Below, one piece after another: positions 1-11,793 of a stretch of DNA of 64,000 nucleotides. Under the pieces are notes generated by a model. The model had not been told where the DNA came from, searched no databases, and saw only the letters and a list, made by a program, of their open reading frames with translations. Source of the DNA: Ruegeria sp. THAF33 (GTDB lineage Bacteria > Pseudomonadota > Alphaproteobacteria > Rhodobacterales > Rhodobacteraceae); contig NZ_CP045384.1 of assembly GCF_009363615.1 (NCBI RefSeq), positions 2,974,501-3,038,500 of the forward strand. The letters are read 5' to 3'. Position numbers and translations under genes: made by a program. Position 1 is the first letter of the stretch. Each line of letters opens with the position of its first letter.

Positions 1-344
1 CGGCCAAGGCGGGCGTCGATCAGATCACCCGTACCCTGTCGATGGAGTGGGGCGTGGAAGGCATCCGGGTGAACTCGGTGGTGCCAGGCTTCATCGAGGG
101 CACCGAAGGCGCGAAACGACTGGCCCCCACCCCCGACGCGGGCGAGCAGCTGCGCCGGGACGTGCCGCTGGGCCGCTGGGGCACCCCGCAGGACGTGGCC
201 AATGCCTGCCTGTTTCTGGCCTCGGACATGGCCAGCTATATCAGCGGTACGGTTCTGGCGGTGGACGGGGCGTTGTATCAGCGCGGCTCGGGCCAGTTCG
301 GCCAGATGATGGGAGACATGCTGCGCAGCATGAAAAAGGGGTAA
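1..344 (+). CDS. SDR-family oxidoreductase, C-terminal part (5' end outside window)
   Basis: The frame is open from base 3, and its second codon is the lysine of an AKAG motif. In short-chain dehydrogenases this is the catalytic Lys of YxxxK, so the Tyr lies just outside the window. What follows is typical of the family: the RVNSVVPGFI segment, a GRWGTPQDVANACLFLAS helix, and the SYISGTVLAVDGA C-terminal block. It is an NAD(P)H-dependent cytosolic reductase. The family match is firm, but the substrate (acetoacetyl-CoA, enoyl-CoA or other) cannot be read from this fragment of about 114 residues. The stop codon lies inside a hairpin that serves the convergent peptidase genes. Confidence 0.85.
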   Translation, partial: AKAGVDQITRTLSMEWGVEGIRVNSVVPGFIEGTEGAKRLAPTPDAGEQLRRDVPLGRWGTPQDVANACLFLASDMASYISGTVLAVDGALYQRGSGQFGQMMGDMLRSMKKG

Positions 345-359
345 GCCGCAGCTTACCCC
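333..359 (-). terminator. Rho-independent terminator for the M16 peptidase operon
   Basis: A perfect 9-bp stem, GGGGTAAGC and GCTTACCCC, encloses a 4-nt loop. Read on the minus strand it is followed by five T residues. On the plus strand there is no T run, so it should end minus-strand transcription from the peptidase genes. It overlaps the last codons and stop of the SDR gene. Confidence 0.75.
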
Positions 360-367
360 AAAAAGGT

Positions 368-1678
368 TCAGTTCGTTGTTTCCAGGCCCACCGGCTTGCC
401 AACGACGACAAAGTGCAGACCGTCCGGGTCAAGCAGTTCGGCAGCAACGCGGTTCACATCTTCCAATGTTACCGCATTCACCTTGTCATTGCGGGTGGCG
501 ATATAGTCGATCGGCAGGCCTTCCATCTGCATTCCGACCATGATCGAGGCAATCTGACCATTGCCATCGAACCGCAGCGGATAGGCGCCGGTCAGATAGG
601 TCTTGGCGTCGTCAAGTTCCTCTTGCGTCACACCCTCGGTGGCCGCGCGCGCCCATTCATCGCGAATTACGTCGATGGCTTCGGCGATACGGTCATTGGC
701 CGAGGACACGGACCCAAGATAGACCGAAGCCAGATCCTTGGGCACCAGATAGGTCCCGACCCCATAGGTCAGGCCGCGCTTTTCGCGCACCTCCTGCATC
801 AGCCGGCTTTCAAACCCGCCGCCGCCAAGAATATGGTTCAGAACGAAGGCCGCAAAGAAATCCGGGTCATCCCGATCTATCCCGGCCTGACCGAACAAGG
901 CCACGGACTGAGGTGTGTCGAATTCGACAACGCTGACGCCACCGGGAATGTTCACCTCGGCCTTGCCCGGGATGGGCTTGCCGGTGTCCGGCAAGTCGCC
1001 AAGCAGGGTATCAAGCAGGGTACCCAGTTCCTCTGCCGTGATATCGCCGACGGCCCCCACGTACAGACGATCCTTGGCGAACACGCCTTCGTAAGCCGCG
1101 ACCACGTCATCGCGGGTCAGGGCCGAGACGCTTTCGATGGTGCCTTTCCCCTCGGATCCATAGGGGTGATCGCCGTAGGCCATCTGCGCAAAGGTGAGGC
1201 CTGCGATTTCGTTCGGGTCAGTCTGGTCCGAGCGCAGGCCCGACAGAACCTGCGCGCGCACTCGGTCAACCGCATCCTGATCAAAACGCGGTTCGTGGAT
1301 CGTCGTGCGCAGCAAATCGACCACTTCATCCCGGTTTTCGGACAGAAAACGCGCGGAAATCGAAACTGAATCGTCGCCGGCATTGTATCGGAACGAAGCC
1401 GCCAGAGCTTCCAGCTCGCGGGCATAGGTCCGCGCATCCATGTCGCCCGCGCCTTCTTCGATCAGCCCGCTCATCAGGTTGACCGCGCCGCGTTTGTCAG
1501 GGTCGTCCAGCGACGTGCCACCACGGAACCGCAACTCCAGCGCGGTGAATGGGATGGAATGGTCCTCGACCAGCCAGGCTTTGATGCCACCGCGCGAGGT
1601 CACTTCTTCGATCTCGATCTCGGCCAAAGCCGGCAGGGCGACCAGGCAGGCAATCAGCGTTGCAACAAACCGTTTCAT
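368..1678 (-). CDS. M16-family peptidase homologue lacking the zinc motif
   Basis: The 436-residue protein has an N-terminal signal peptide (about residues 1-19, ending LPALA) and the paired M16 / M16_C domain layout of insulinase-like peptidases. The HxxEH zinc motif is absent: the equivalent helix reads NLMSGLIEEGAGD, as in non-catalytic M16 partners. It overlaps the upstream active M16 gene by 4 bases (ATGA), so the two are probably made together. Known M16B enzymes often work as a pair of one catalytic and one R/Y-type subunit; a periplasmic heterodimer is therefore a likely inference. Substrate is unknown. Confidence 0.88.
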   Translation of the reverse strand: MKRFVATLIACLVALPALAEIEIEEVTSRGGIKAWLVEDHSIPFTALELRFRGGTSLDDPDKRGAVNLMSGLIEEGAGDMDARTYARELEALAASFRYNAGDDSVSISARFLSENRDEVVDLLRTTIHEPRFDQDAVDRVRAQVLSGLRSDQTDPNEIAGLTFAQMAYGDHPYGSEGKGTIESVSALTRDDVVAAYEGVFAKDRLYVGAVGDITAEELGTLLDTLLGDLPDTGKPIPGKAEVNIPGGVSVVEFDTPQSVALFGQAGIDRDDPDFFAAFVLNHILGGGGFESRLMQEVREKRGLTYGVGTYLVPKDLASVYLGSVSSANDRIAEAIDVIRDEWARAATEGVTQEELDDAKTYLTGAYPLRFDGNGQIASIMVGMQMEGLPIDYIATRNDKVNAVTLEDVNRVAAELLDPDGLHFVVVGKPVGLETTN

Positions 1679-3015
1679 TGCGTCACCTCGTCATCGCGCA
1701 TCAGCCAACCGGTGACCGACGCCTCGGGTTGCAGAACTTCGCGGGCCGCGGCGATGATCTCATCCCCGGTCACGGCCTGAAGGATCTCGGGCCAGGCCTG
1801 AACATCTTCGACCGTCAGGCCGCTGGTCAGGGCCCGGCCATAGCGGTTGCCGATGCCGTCCACGTTGTCGCGCGCATAGGTCTGGGCGGCGCGCAGCTGC
1901 ATCTTGATGCGCTCAAGATCGTCTTCGTTCACACCTTCGGCGATGAAGTCGGCCACGGCCTGGTCCATGGCGTCTTCGGCCTCTTGCAGGGAAACACCCT
2001 CGGCCGGAACGACGATCAGATCAAAGGTCGTGTCATCCAGCGAAACACCGCGATAGAACGCACCGGCATAGACAGCCTTTCGCTGATCAAACTGCAACTT
2101 TTCGTTCAGGTAAGACGTCGTGCTGCCGCCCAACAATTCGGCCAGCAGAAACAGAGCCGCCGCTTTTTCCTGTTCGCCCGGATCGCGTTCCGGGGCCAGA
2201 TAGCTGCGCTGAACGTAAGGCTGGGCCACGCGCGGGTCCTTGAAGGTCAGGCGACGTTCGGCCGTTTGCGGCGGCTCTTGGGACCGAACCCGCTCGGGCA
2301 GGTCCGGGTTGGCGGGAATCACACCGTAATACTGATCGGCAAGCGCGCGGACTTCAGCGGGATCGACATCACCTGTGACCACCAGAATGGCGTTGTTGGG
2401 CGCATAATGGGTCTGGTAGAACGACAGCGCGTCCTCCATGTCCAGATCCTCCATCTCGTGCATCCAGCCGATGATCGGCACGCCGTAGCGGTGGTTCAGA
2501 TACTGGGCCGCACTCATCTGTTCGCCGAACAGGGCACGCGGATTGTTTTCGGTGCGCTGGTTGCGTTCCTCGAGAATAACGTTCCGTTCGGTCAGAATGT
2601 CCTCTTCGCTCAGCCGAAGGTTCCGCATCCGGTCGGATTCCATCCGCATCATCAGCTCTAGCCTGTCGGCGGCGACACGCTGAAAATAGGCGGTGTAGTC
2701 ATACGAGGTGAAGGCGTTGTCGTTACCTCCATTTGCAGCGACGGTGGCAGAGAACTCTCCCGGGGCCAGCGTGTCGGTGCCTTTGAACAGCAGGTGTTCC
2801 AGGAAATGCGCCACGCCGGATGATCCGATCGGCTCATCAGCGGATCCGGCCCGGTACCAAACCATATGCTGCACGACCGGGGCACGGTGGTCTTCGACCA
2901 CGACGACATCCATGCCGTTGTCCAATGTGAATGTGGTGACCGCTTCTTTCCCGTCCTCGGCAAATACCGGGGCGGCCGCGATCAGGGCAGCCGACAAGGC
3001 CAGGGCCCGAACCAT
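1675..3015 (-). CDS. M16-family zinc metallopeptidase (active subunit)
   Basis: The 446-residue protein has a signal peptide (about residues 1-19). The inverted zinc motif HFLEH is at residues 70-74, and Glu150 lies 76 residues further on, as expected for the third metal ligand of the M16 family. An M16_C domain with an RSYLAPERD-type segment follows. It should be a periplasmic or membrane-associated peptidase. The gene is first in a minus-strand pair and overlaps its inactive partner by 4 bases. The lipoprotein gene upstream is about 80 bp away on the same strand and may share transcription. Confidence 0.92.
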   Translation of the reverse strand: MVRALALSAALIAAAPVFAEDGKEAVTTFTLDNGMDVVVVEDHRAPVVQHMVWYRAGSADEPIGSSGVAHFLEHLLFKGTDTLAPGEFSATVAANGGNDNAFTSYDYTAYFQRVAADRLELMMRMESDRMRNLRLSEEDILTERNVILEERNQRTENNPRALFGEQMSAAQYLNHRYGVPIIGWMHEMEDLDMEDALSFYQTHYAPNNAILVVTGDVDPAEVRALADQYYGVIPANPDLPERVRSQEPPQTAERRLTFKDPRVAQPYVQRSYLAPERDPGEQEKAAALFLLAELLGGSTTSYLNEKLQFDQRKAVYAGAFYRGVSLDDTTFDLIVVPAEGVSLQEAEDAMDQAVADFIAEGVNEDDLERIKMQLRAAQTYARDNVDGIGNRYGRALTSGLTVEDVQAWPEILQAVTGDEIIAAAREVLQPEASVTGWLMRDDEVTQ

Positions 3016-3096
3016 AGGGCATCCTCCGTTTCGTTTCTGGTATTCAAACTACGGTGACGCGGCCCGGGTTCAAGCCCGATGACGGAAAGTTAAGAA

Positions 3097-3612
3097 TTAT
3101 TCACCCGGCGGCGAAGAAGGAGTTTCGATGCCGGCCCGACGGGCGGCTTCCGTTTCCGCGAACGGATCGATCGATTGTTTTTCGTAGACCTGACCATAGC
3201 GGTCGACCGGGAACAGACGCAGACCGGTCCAGCGCCCCCGGCGCTTGCGGAACGCGGCGTCATCAGCCTCGACCACCTGCCGCGCATCGGGGGAAACACC
3301 ATAGCGGCTGGAGGCCGTGACAAGCGCTGCATCCGAGGATGGCACAGCCGCGTTCGGGTTCAGCGCAGCAGCATTTCCGCCCAGCGCAGCCACCGCATCG
3401 GCATTTGGGTTCGGATCCGTCAGATTCGCGCCACCCGGCGTGGGTGCAGGCAAGAAGGCATAGTCTTGAGGTTGGGTCAGCGGCTTGACCGGCAGCACCG
3501 AAAACTCATCCGGCCCCGGGCCCGGAGCCTCCAGATCCCGCAGGCCGGGATTCGAACACGCCGCAACCGCAGCGGCAACAGTCAAAACAAATAGGGCGCG
3601 CGGCATCCGCAT
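3097..3612 (-). CDS. bamF: DUF3035 lipoprotein, BamF-like
   Basis: The 171-residue protein begins with a lipoprotein signal whose lipobox is AVAAC, lipidated at about Cys19, followed by a proline-rich linker. The conserved DUF3035 core has the LPxPTPGGANLTDPNP segment and a C-terminal block RGRWTGLRLFPVDRYGQVYEKQ. Alphaproteobacterial lipoproteins of this type are annotated as BamF, an accessory subunit of the outer-membrane protein assembly complex. That role is inferred from the family. It sits directly downstream of lspA, which encodes the peptidase that processes such lipoproteins. Confidence 0.75.
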   Translation of the reverse strand: MRMPRALFVLTVAAAVAACSNPGLRDLEAPGPGPDEFSVLPVKPLTQPQDYAFLPAPTPGGANLTDPNPNADAVAALGGNAAALNPNAAVPSSDAALVTASSRYGVSPDARQVVEADDAAFRKRRGRWTGLRLFPVDRYGQVYEKQSIDPFAETEAARRAGIETPSSPPGE

Positions 3613-3662
3613 TGGTGTCTCCAGCCTGTTTCAGGCGCTTTTATCGCATATCATTCCGCGCG

Positions 3663-4139
3663 TCACGAGGCCTTTTTGCCGTCAAACAGCACCAGCCCGA
3701 TAGCTCCTGCAAATATGAAGACATCTGCGAGGTTGAAAACAAACGGATTGTTGATGCCGCAACAGGACATGTTCAGGAAATCCAGAACAAAGCCGTAAAG
3801 AACCCGATCCACCACATTCGCCAGCGCACCGCCGATCAGCAGGCCGCCACAAAACAGCATCAGACCCGAATGGGCTGCACGGCCGAGCCAGACAAGCACG
3901 CCGACACAGATCGCCACGGAAATACCGATCAGAATCCAGCGCGCAGCCTCTGAATTTCCCTGGAATAGGCCGAAATTGATTCCCCGGTTCTCGCCGTATT
4001 TGAACACCAGCAGCGGCGGCACAACATCAATGCCGCCGGGCTGATCGGCCACGCGCATGACATGAACGACCAGATATTTGCTGATCTGGTCGATCGCAAA
4101 GGCGGCCAGCGCCGCCCAGAAAAGCAGGCGTGACCGCAT
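3663..4139 (-). CDS. lspA: Lipoprotein signal peptidase (signal peptidase II)
   Basis: LspA cleaves diacylglyceryl-modified prolipoproteins in the inner membrane. The 158-residue product has four hydrophobic segments and the two catalytic aspartates of the family, Asp111 in GGALANVVDR and Asp139 in FNLADVFIF. An asparagine-rich KYGENRGINFG block lies between helices 1 and 2. Its start codon overlaps the purH stop by one base (TGATG), so it is translationally coupled to purH. The next gene is the BamF-like lipoprotein, a plausible LspA substrate. Confidence 0.96.
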   Translation of the reverse strand: MRSRLLFWAALAAFAIDQISKYLVVHVMRVADQPGGIDVVPPLLVFKYGENRGINFGLFQGNSEAARWILIGISVAICVGVLVWLGRAAHSGLMLFCGGLLIGGALANVVDRVLYGFVLDFLNMSCCGINNPFVFNLADVFIFAGAIGLVLFDGKKAS

Positions 4140-5728
4140 CAGTGACGGAAATGGCGCATGCCGGTAAAGACCATGGCCAGGCCGGCCTCATCCGCAGCGG
4201 CGATGACTTCGTCATCCCGCATGGACCCACCCGGTTGGATCACACAGGTTGCGCCTGCCTCGGCCGCTTCCATCAGGCCGTCAGGGAAGGGGAAAAACGC
4301 GTCCGACGCAACGGCCGAACCGATGGTCAGCGGTTGGGCCAAGCCCAGCGCGTCAGCCATGCGTTCGGCTTTCTTGGCGGCGATCAGGGCCGAGTCCACA
4401 CGGCTCATCTGGCCCGCGCCGACGCCCACCGTAGCGCCGTCTTTGACATAGACGATTGCGTTGGACTTGACGTGCTTTGCCACTTTCCAGGCAAACAAAA
4501 GGTCACGCATCTGTTCGTCGGTCGGGGCCTTCTTGGTCACGACTTTCAGATCATCCAAACCGACAAAGCCGTTGTCCTTGTCCTGCACCAGCAACCCGCC
4601 GGCCACCTGACGCACGGTTTTCCCGCCGGCGGTCACATCCGGCAGAGCTTCGGTTGTCAGCAGGCGCAGGTTTTTCTTGGCGGCAAAGATTGCCTTGGCC
4701 TCATCCGATGCGCCCGGAGCGATCACGACCTCGGTGAAAATCCCGGTGATCTCCTGCGCGGTTTCGGCGTCCAGGGGCTGATTCAACGCCACGATCCCGC
4801 CAAAGGCCGAGGTGCGGTCGCAGTCGAAGGCAGCCTTGTAGGCCTCAAGCAGGGTTGCTCCCTTGGCCACACCGCAGGGGTTGGCGTGCTTGATGATGGC
4901 ACAGGCGGCGCCCTCGGTGGGGTCAAACTCGGCCACCAGTTCAAAGGCCGCATCCGTGTCATTGATGTTGTTGTAGCTCAGTTCCTTGCCCTGATGCTGG
5001 ATCGCGGTCGCCACACCGGGCCGATTGGTGCCGTCGGTGTAGAACGCAGCCTGCTGATGGCTGTTCTCGCCATAGCGCAAGGTCTGTTTCAATTCACCGG
5101 CAAAGGCGCGGCGCCTCGGGGCTTCAAGCTCCAGCGCATCGGCCAGCCAGTTGGACACGGCCGTGTCATAGGCAGCCGTACGGGCATAGGCTTTCTGCGC
5201 CAGCTTGCGGCGGAATTTCGGACAGGTCGCGCCGTCGTGCTGATCCATATCGCCCAGCAGTTTTTCGTAGTCTTCAACGTCCACGACCACGTTTACGAAC
5301 GCATGGTTCTTGGCCGCCGCGCGGATCATCGCCGGACCGCCGATGTCGATATTCTCGACGCACTCATCGTAACCTGCGCCTTTGGCCACGGTTGCTTCAA
5401 ACGGATAGAGGTTCACAACCAACAGATCGATTGCAGTGATGCCGTGTTCGTTCATGGCTACGACATGGGTGTCGTTGTCGCGCAGGGCCAGCAGCCCGCC
5501 ATGCACCATCGGGTGCAGGGTCTTGACCCGACCATCCATCATCTCGGGGAAGCCGGTGATCTCGCTGACATCCTTCACCGCAAGCCCTGCATCGCGCAGC
5601 GCCTTGGCCGTGCCGCCGGTCGACAGCAGTTCGACCCCGCGTTCGGCCAGCGCCTTGCCCAGCTCGATCAGCCCGGTTTTGTCGGATACGGAAAGCAACG
5701 CGCGGCGCACGGGGTGAAGATCGGTCAT
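4139..5728 (-). CDS. purH: Bifunctional AICAR formyltransferase / IMP cyclohydrolase
   Basis: PurH carries out the last two steps of IMP synthesis in the cytosol. The 529-residue length is normal. The N-terminal cyclohydrolase domain has SVSDKTGL, the TGGTAKAL loop and [10 protein letters not shown] near residue 66. The C-terminal transformylase domain carries the Lys-His pair in [13 protein letters not shown] (about residue 280) and ends with the conserved [10 protein letters not shown] and IQPGGSMRD blocks. It is followed by lspA with a one-base overlap. The heparinase-like gene lies 22 bp upstream on the same strand, an arrangement common in Rhodobacteraceae. Confidence 0.98.
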   Translation of the reverse strand: MTDLHPVRRALLSVSDKTGLIELGKALAERGVELLSTGGTAKALRDAGLAVKDVSEITGFPEMMDGRVKTLHPMVHGGLLALRDNDTHVVAMNEHGITAIDLLVVNLYPFEATVAKGAGYDECVENIDIGGPAMIRAAAKNHAFVNVVVDVEDYEKLLGDMDQHDGATCPKFRRKLAQKAYARTAAYDTAVSNWLADALELEAPRRRAFAGELKQTLRYGENSHQQAAFYTDGTNRPGVATAIQHQGKELSYNNINDTDAAFELVAEFDPTEGAACAIIKHANPCGVAKGATLLEAYKAAFDCDRTSAFGGIVALNQPLDAETAQEITGIFTEVVIAPGASDEAKAIFAAKKNLRLLTTEALPDVTAGGKTVRQVAGGLLVQDKDNGFVGLDDLKVVTKKAPTDEQMRDLLFAWKVAKHVKSNAIVYVKDGATVGVGAGQMSRVDSALIAAKKAERMADALGLAQPLTIGSAVASDAFFPFPDGLMEAAEAGATCVIQPGGSMRDDEVIAAADEAGLAMVFTGMRHFRH

Positions 5729-5750
5729 GGGTCCAAAGGTCCTTTTGGCG

Positions 5751-7490
5751 TCAGTCTAACTCGGGCTCGTCCCGATGCGTATCGCGCACGGCATAGGCTG
5801 TGTCCTGTGCCTTGCTCAGAGTCCACCGGGTGCGCGTCGCATACTCCATTGCGCGCCCGGATAGAACGATCTGTTTTGTCGCGCGTGGCTTTAAACGCCC
5901 TTTTTCAAGGTAAACGCTTGGCTCGACGGACAATTTTCCAACGCCATCATGGCGGAAAACCCAGATTTCACCGCTTTTGAGCGCCATCGACACCGCCGCA
6001 CCGCCCAAATCCAGCGCCGCATCGACATCCGGATGCAGGTGAAACCGGATGTCATAGCCAATGCCTTTGAGGCCCGAAGCGTCCATCGCCTTGTCAAATT
6101 GACGTTTTGCCTTGTCGGTCGCCGTCAGCAGAATATCCTCGACCGTCAGTTCGCGCCCGTCAAATCGCAATTCAAAGGTCCGCGCATGGGTCAGTCCAAA
6201 GACCTTTGCGTATCCATCGTGCCCCGCCATAAAGCGGATGCCCTCGAACGCATCCTCGAAATCAACGGGCACCTCCTGTGGCGCGTCCACCAGCGCCTGC
6301 GCTTCACGCCCCGGCACCGGGTTGGCCAGCCGGGCGCTTGAGAACCCATCCAGACAAAGCGTCGAGTGCGACGGCGTCGCCCGTCCTGCACGCCGCCATT
6401 CCAGCCCGAAACTGGCCCCCGACCCGCAATTCACGATCAGCGGCCGCCGCCCCGAGGTCAGCTCGAACGCCAGAGTAGAGGCATGCGCATTGTACGAGGC
6501 CGCCCCCGACGGCGGTATGCTGGCATCCACGATCACCGTGGTGCGTGCAGCCGACAGACGGGCATAGCCCATCGGCAATTCGGTGGCCGCCTTGTGTTTG
6601 ACGCCGCTTTGCGCAAGGGCCTGTTCCAGTCGCCCCTCGACACCGCGCCCGCCACCATGGAACCGCGCCAAGGCCCCATCCGCATGGCGCAGGCTGCGCA
6701 GGGTCGGCGCGATCCGTTTGATCGCATTGGCCTGGGCGGCAGGCGTCCCGCGACCAAGATCATTCAACGCCGCCGAAGTCCAGCTGAGCAGCGTGAACAC
6801 CTCGAGCAGTTCTTCCGGGTTGCGGGTCGGAATTCCGCCCTGCGCATCCACCTGACGGTCGCATTCCCCGGCCAGAGCGCGCAGGGCCGGGTCGGCCATC
6901 CGCTCCAGCCCCTCCAGCGCCAGCCCGGCCTGCACCAGTCCGGCCAGTGCCTCGAACCGGGGCAGTCCCGGGGTCGCGGCATGCCAGCGCTTGGACAGGA
7001 ACCATGTTTGCTGGGCCAACGAGCGGAAAAACAGTTTGCTTTGTTTTTCATCCGCCCCCCGCAGCAGAAAAAGCGCGTGGTTGATCCAGCGCATCACCCG
7101 ACGTCCGGTCAGATCAGGCGCCCAGCCGGGCCCTTGCCCGCGGCCATGAGATTCGATCCATCCCCAGACCCAGCGCTGCGCCTTTTCCCGCGCACGCATG
7201 TCTCCGACCGCAGCCAGATCATCCAGCCAGGCAAAACCGTGACGTTCTTCGTCAAATCCGGCACTGGGGGCGGTGACGTCCCAAAGCCCGGTATCTTCGG
7301 CCTCGACCAGGTAGCCTGCGAACAACAGGTTTCCGGCAACCAGTTGCCGGCCGCGTGCGAACGAACCCACCGAGCGCGGATCCGGTTGCGCAACAAACCC
7401 TGTGACCGCCTTTTGCCGCTGGCTCAGCCGCGCATAGAAACGGTTCTGAAACCGCATCCACCGACTGGCCATGGTGTCTGATTTCGACAT
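5751..7490 (-). CDS. Heparinase II/III-family protein
   Basis: The protein has a long alpha-helical N-terminal toroid and a C-terminal beta-sandwich of the heparinase II/III type, seen in segments such as [16 protein letters not shown] and [19 protein letters not shown]. Family members are polysaccharide lyases, but many alphaproteobacterial chromosomal copies beside purH and rsmB have no known substrate and no signal peptide. I chose the ATG at 7490 ([11 protein letters not shown], 579 aa); a TTG 48 bases upstream would add 16 residues without family support. It sits between purH and rsmB on the same strand, so it is probably co-transcribed. An envelope-polysaccharide role is inference. Confidence 0.85.
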   Translation of the reverse strand: MSKSDTMASRWMRFQNRFYARLSQRQKAVTGFVAQPDPRSVGSFARGRQLVAGNLLFAGYLVEAEDTGLWDVTAPSAGFDEERHGFAWLDDLAAVGDMRAREKAQRWVWGWIESHGRGQGPGWAPDLTGRRVMRWINHALFLLRGADEKQSKLFFRSLAQQTWFLSKRWHAATPGLPRFEALAGLVQAGLALEGLERMADPALRALAGECDRQVDAQGGIPTRNPEELLEVFTLLSWTSAALNDLGRGTPAAQANAIKRIAPTLRSLRHADGALARFHGGGRGVEGRLEQALAQSGVKHKAATELPMGYARLSAARTTVIVDASIPPSGAASYNAHASTLAFELTSGRRPLIVNCGSGASFGLEWRRAGRATPSHSTLCLDGFSSARLANPVPGREAQALVDAPQEVPVDFEDAFEGIRFMAGHDGYAKVFGLTHARTFELRFDGRELTVEDILLTATDKAKRQFDKAMDASGLKGIGYDIRFHLHPDVDAALDLGGAAVSMALKSGEIWVFRHDGVGKLSVEPSVYLEKGRLKPRATKQIVLSGRAMEYATRTRWTLSKAQDTAYAVRDTHRDEPELD

Positions 7491-7580
7491 GACGCGTGTT
7501 ACTCTGCCCCTTGCGCTCTGCTGGCGCTTGAGACCCAACGATAGACCGCGCCGATCGTCAAGTCATCGAAAAGCGTGCGT

Positions 7581-8840
7581 TCAGACGGATTTGGTCAGAC
7601 ACGCGACATAGAACCCGTCCATACCACCCCGATCCGGCCAATAATCCGGACGCAATCGCAAGCCGCCTTCCTCGGTGATCCAATCCGTTTCGACACCGGG
7701 TACGTTCAGCGCGTCGCGATCCACGCTCATGTCCGCATACATGTCCAACGCCTCTTCCACCTGAACTTCCCCCTCGTCCGGCAGCAGGGAACAGGTGCAA
7801 TAGACCAGACGCCCACCGGGTTTGAGCAAGCCCCACGCATGGGCCAACATGCGCGACTGGAGCTCGATCAGGCCGCCGAATTCCGAACCGTCCTTGGCAA
7901 ACGGCAAGTCAGGATGCCTGCGAATCGTACCCGTGGCCGAGCACGGCGCGTCCAGCAGGATCGCGTCGTACCGGTCCTCGTGTTCCAGCGCATCGCCCAC
8001 GATGACCTTCGCCCTGAGGCCGGTCCTTGCAAGGTTCTCGCGCACCCGTTCCATCCGTGAGTCCGATACGTCAAGTGCCGTGACATCAGCCCCTGCGGCC
8101 GCAAGCTGCATCGTTTTCCCACCCGGCGCCGCACACAGATCCAGCACTTTCTGGCCCGCCTTCGGGGCCAGAACGCGAACCGGCAATGCGGCTGCCGCAT
8201 CCTGCACCCACCAGTCTCCGGCCTTGTACCCCGGCAGGGTCGAGACCTGACCCGCATCGTGCAACCGCACCGATCCGGTCGGAAGTATCTCGCCTGAAGG
8301 GCCTTCCGCCCCGGGTTTCAAGGTAAGGTCCAATGGCGCACCCGCGAAATGTGCCTGCTCGATTCCGGTTACGGCATCCGCGCCCCACGCTGCGATCAGC
8401 GGTTCACGCAACCAGTCCGGCAAACGCGGAACGCGCATCTTCGGCCACGCCTCCGGGCCTTCTGCCGCAACCTTGCGCAGAACGGCATTCACCAACCCCT
8501 TGAGGCGACCATGCTTGCGCGAACGGCTGACGATCTCGACCATGGAATTGACGACGCCATGGGCGGCTTCGCCGTTGCAAAGCTCGACCGCACCCAGTCT
8601 CAGCGCGTTGTGGACCGTCAGAGCGGGTGTTCGGTTCAGGTGGTTGGCCAGCAGGCGGTCGGCCCGTTCCAGCCCACGCAGTGTTTCCAACGCCAGTCGC
8701 TGGGCACGCGCGCGATCCTCGGGTTCCAAGCGATCCACTGCGCCCGCCGCCAGACACTCGGCCAGCAGGCGACCTTCGCCCAGAACCTGATCCAGAAGAT
8801 AGATTGCGCTGCGCCGTGCTGCTGTCGCGCTGTTAGACAT
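7581..8840 (-). CDS. rsmB: 16S rRNA (cytosine-C5-)-methyltransferase RsmB
   Basis: RsmB methylates C967 of 16S rRNA. The 419-residue protein has an N-terminal NusB-like helical domain (about 5-130), then a Rossmann methyltransferase domain with the SAM loop LDLCAAPGGKT at about 234-243. The two cysteines of m5C methyltransferases are present: Cys300 in DAPCSATG and Cys350 in YCTCS. The start at 8840 is preceded by GAAGGCGG, while the longer upstream frame has no site and no homologous sequence. It is divergent from the DUF1674 gene and 90 bp upstream of the heparinase-like gene. Confidence 0.95.
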   Translation of the reverse strand: MSNSATAARRSAIYLLDQVLGEGRLLAECLAAGAVDRLEPEDRARAQRLALETLRGLERADRLLANHLNRTPALTVHNALRLGAVELCNGEAAHGVVNSMVEIVSRSRKHGRLKGLVNAVLRKVAAEGPEAWPKMRVPRLPDWLREPLIAAWGADAVTGIEQAHFAGAPLDLTLKPGAEGPSGEILPTGSVRLHDAGQVSTLPGYKAGDWWVQDAAAALPVRVLAPKAGQKVLDLCAAPGGKTMQLAAAGADVTALDVSDSRMERVRENLARTGLRAKVIVGDALEHEDRYDAILLDAPCSATGTIRRHPDLPFAKDGSEFGGLIELQSRMLAHAWGLLKPGGRLVYCTCSLLPDEGEVQVEEALDMYADMSVDRDALNVPGVETDWITEEGGLRLRPDYWPDRGGMDGFYVACLTKSV

Positions 8841-8928
8841 TGTACCGCCTTCATGTGACCTGCGTCCGCATTGCCAATGGCGGACGCGGGCGTATATCAA
8901 GACTGCGCACGGAAAGGAACCCGATGTC

Positions 8929-9111
8929 ATGAGTGACGACCGCAAAGACTTGCCCCCCGCCGCCCAGCGCGCCCTGGCCGAAGCGGAAGAACGCCGCCGC
9001 AAAGCCAAGGCCGAGGCCCGGGAATTGCCGAAAGAGCTGGGTGGCCGGGACGGACCGGACCCGGCCCGTTACGGTGACTGGGAAAAGAAGGGTATCGCCA
9101 TCGATTTCTGA
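8929..9111 (+). CDS. DUF1674 protein, succinate dehydrogenase assembly factor 4 homologue
   Basis: This 60-residue protein has a charged Ala/Glu/Arg-rich helix and the conserved C-terminal block GGRDGPDPARYGDWEKKGIAIDF-like motif typical of DUF1674. The eukaryotic relatives (SdhAF4) help flavinate and assemble the SDHA subunit of succinate dehydrogenase; the bacterial role is inferred from that. It is divergent from rsmB and almost abuts the convergent LysR gene, with 4 bases between the stop codons. It is a complete gene of normal size for the family. Confidence 0.85.
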   Translation: MSDDRKDLPPAAQRALAEAEERRRKAKAEARELPKELGGRDGPDPARYGDWEKKGIAIDF

Positions 9112-9115
9112 ACGG

Positions 9116-9970
9116 TCAACCACGCAGCGCCTTGAGGAAATCCTCGATCAGGGCACGCTGTTTTCTGGACTTCGCCCGGTCTTCAGGCCAGGTCAGCCAG
9201 TACCCGTCCTTGGTGTGTAATTCGGGTAAATCCAGCCGCCGCAACCGCCCCTCTTGCAGGTCGGCAAGGGCCAAGGGAACGGATCCCAAAACCACACCCA
9301 TGCCGCGCCGCGCAGCCGAAATCGCATGTTCCATCGAATCAAAGCTGATTTTTGATTGCGGCAGGTCCTGCTGGCCGTTTTTCTGGCTCCACTCTCTCCA
9401 GCCGGGTCGTTCTCCGCGCAGATCGATCAATGGAGCGCCCCAGTCGACACCCGGCGGCGCCATGGGGGCAAGGATCTCAGGCGCGATCAGGGCGGCATCA
9501 CGCCCGGCCCAGATGCCTCGACCATATCGGATTTGCAGCCAGGTTCGTTCTTCGTCCAAAGACGACCGGCGCGCGACCGAGTCGGTCATCACCCGAACCC
9601 CTGGCTGCATCTCGTGAAACCGGGTCAGCGCCGGCAAAACCAGTGCGTGGATGTTCGACGACAAGCCGGCCACGCGCAGCTCGCGCGGGGATTTTCCAAA
9701 CAGGTCCTCGGTATTGCGCTCCAGCGCGCGAAGGCTGTCCTGCACCAAAGGCAGATAGCTTTCACCTTCGACCGTCAGTGACACGCCCCGCGCCTCGCGC
9801 ACGAACAAGGATCGGCCCAGCCAGGCTTCGAGGTTGCCGATCCGCTGGCTGACAGCGGCCTGCGTCAGCCCGAACTCCCTGGCTGCTGCCGAGAACCCAC
9901 CAAGACGCCCGGCGGCCTCGAACACGCGCAGCCAGTCCAGTGGCGGTAGCCCGATCTTTTTCCTAGCCAT
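9116..9970 (-). CDS. LysR-family (GcvA-type) regulator, probably of the tmp operon
   Basis: An N-terminal winged HTH (about residues 8-65, with LGGFSAAAREFGLTQAAVSQRI) is followed by a LysR substrate-binding domain. The PPLDWLRVFEAAGRLGGF start is typical of the GcvA subgroup. I took the ATG at 9970 (284 aa); a TTG 12 bases upstream is possible. The gene is divergent from the tmpA-like oxygenase operon, the usual position for a LysR regulator of its neighbour. A dyad ATTA-N7-TAAT lies between them. The likely inducer would be the phosphonate or a betaine-like compound; that is inference from context. Confidence 0.9.
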   Translation of the reverse strand: MARKKIGLPPLDWLRVFEAAGRLGGFSAAAREFGLTQAAVSQRIGNLEAWLGRSLFVREARGVSLTVEGESYLPLVQDSLRALERNTEDLFGKSPRELRVAGLSSNIHALVLPALTRFHEMQPGVRVMTDSVARRSSLDEERTWLQIRYGRGIWAGRDAALIAPEILAPMAPPGVDWGAPLIDLRGERPGWREWSQKNGQQDLPQSKISFDSMEHAISAARRGMGVVLGSVPLALADLQEGRLRRLDLPELHTKDGYWLTWPEDRAKSRKQRALIEDFLKALRG

Positions 9971-9973
9971 TAG

Positions 9974-11789
<1,816 letters not shown>

Positions 11790-11793
<4 letters not shown>

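Noticed and set aside
4130..5980. 616-codon frame opposite purH
   Set aside because: Shadow of purH and the heparinase-like gene; crosses a gene boundary on the other strand.
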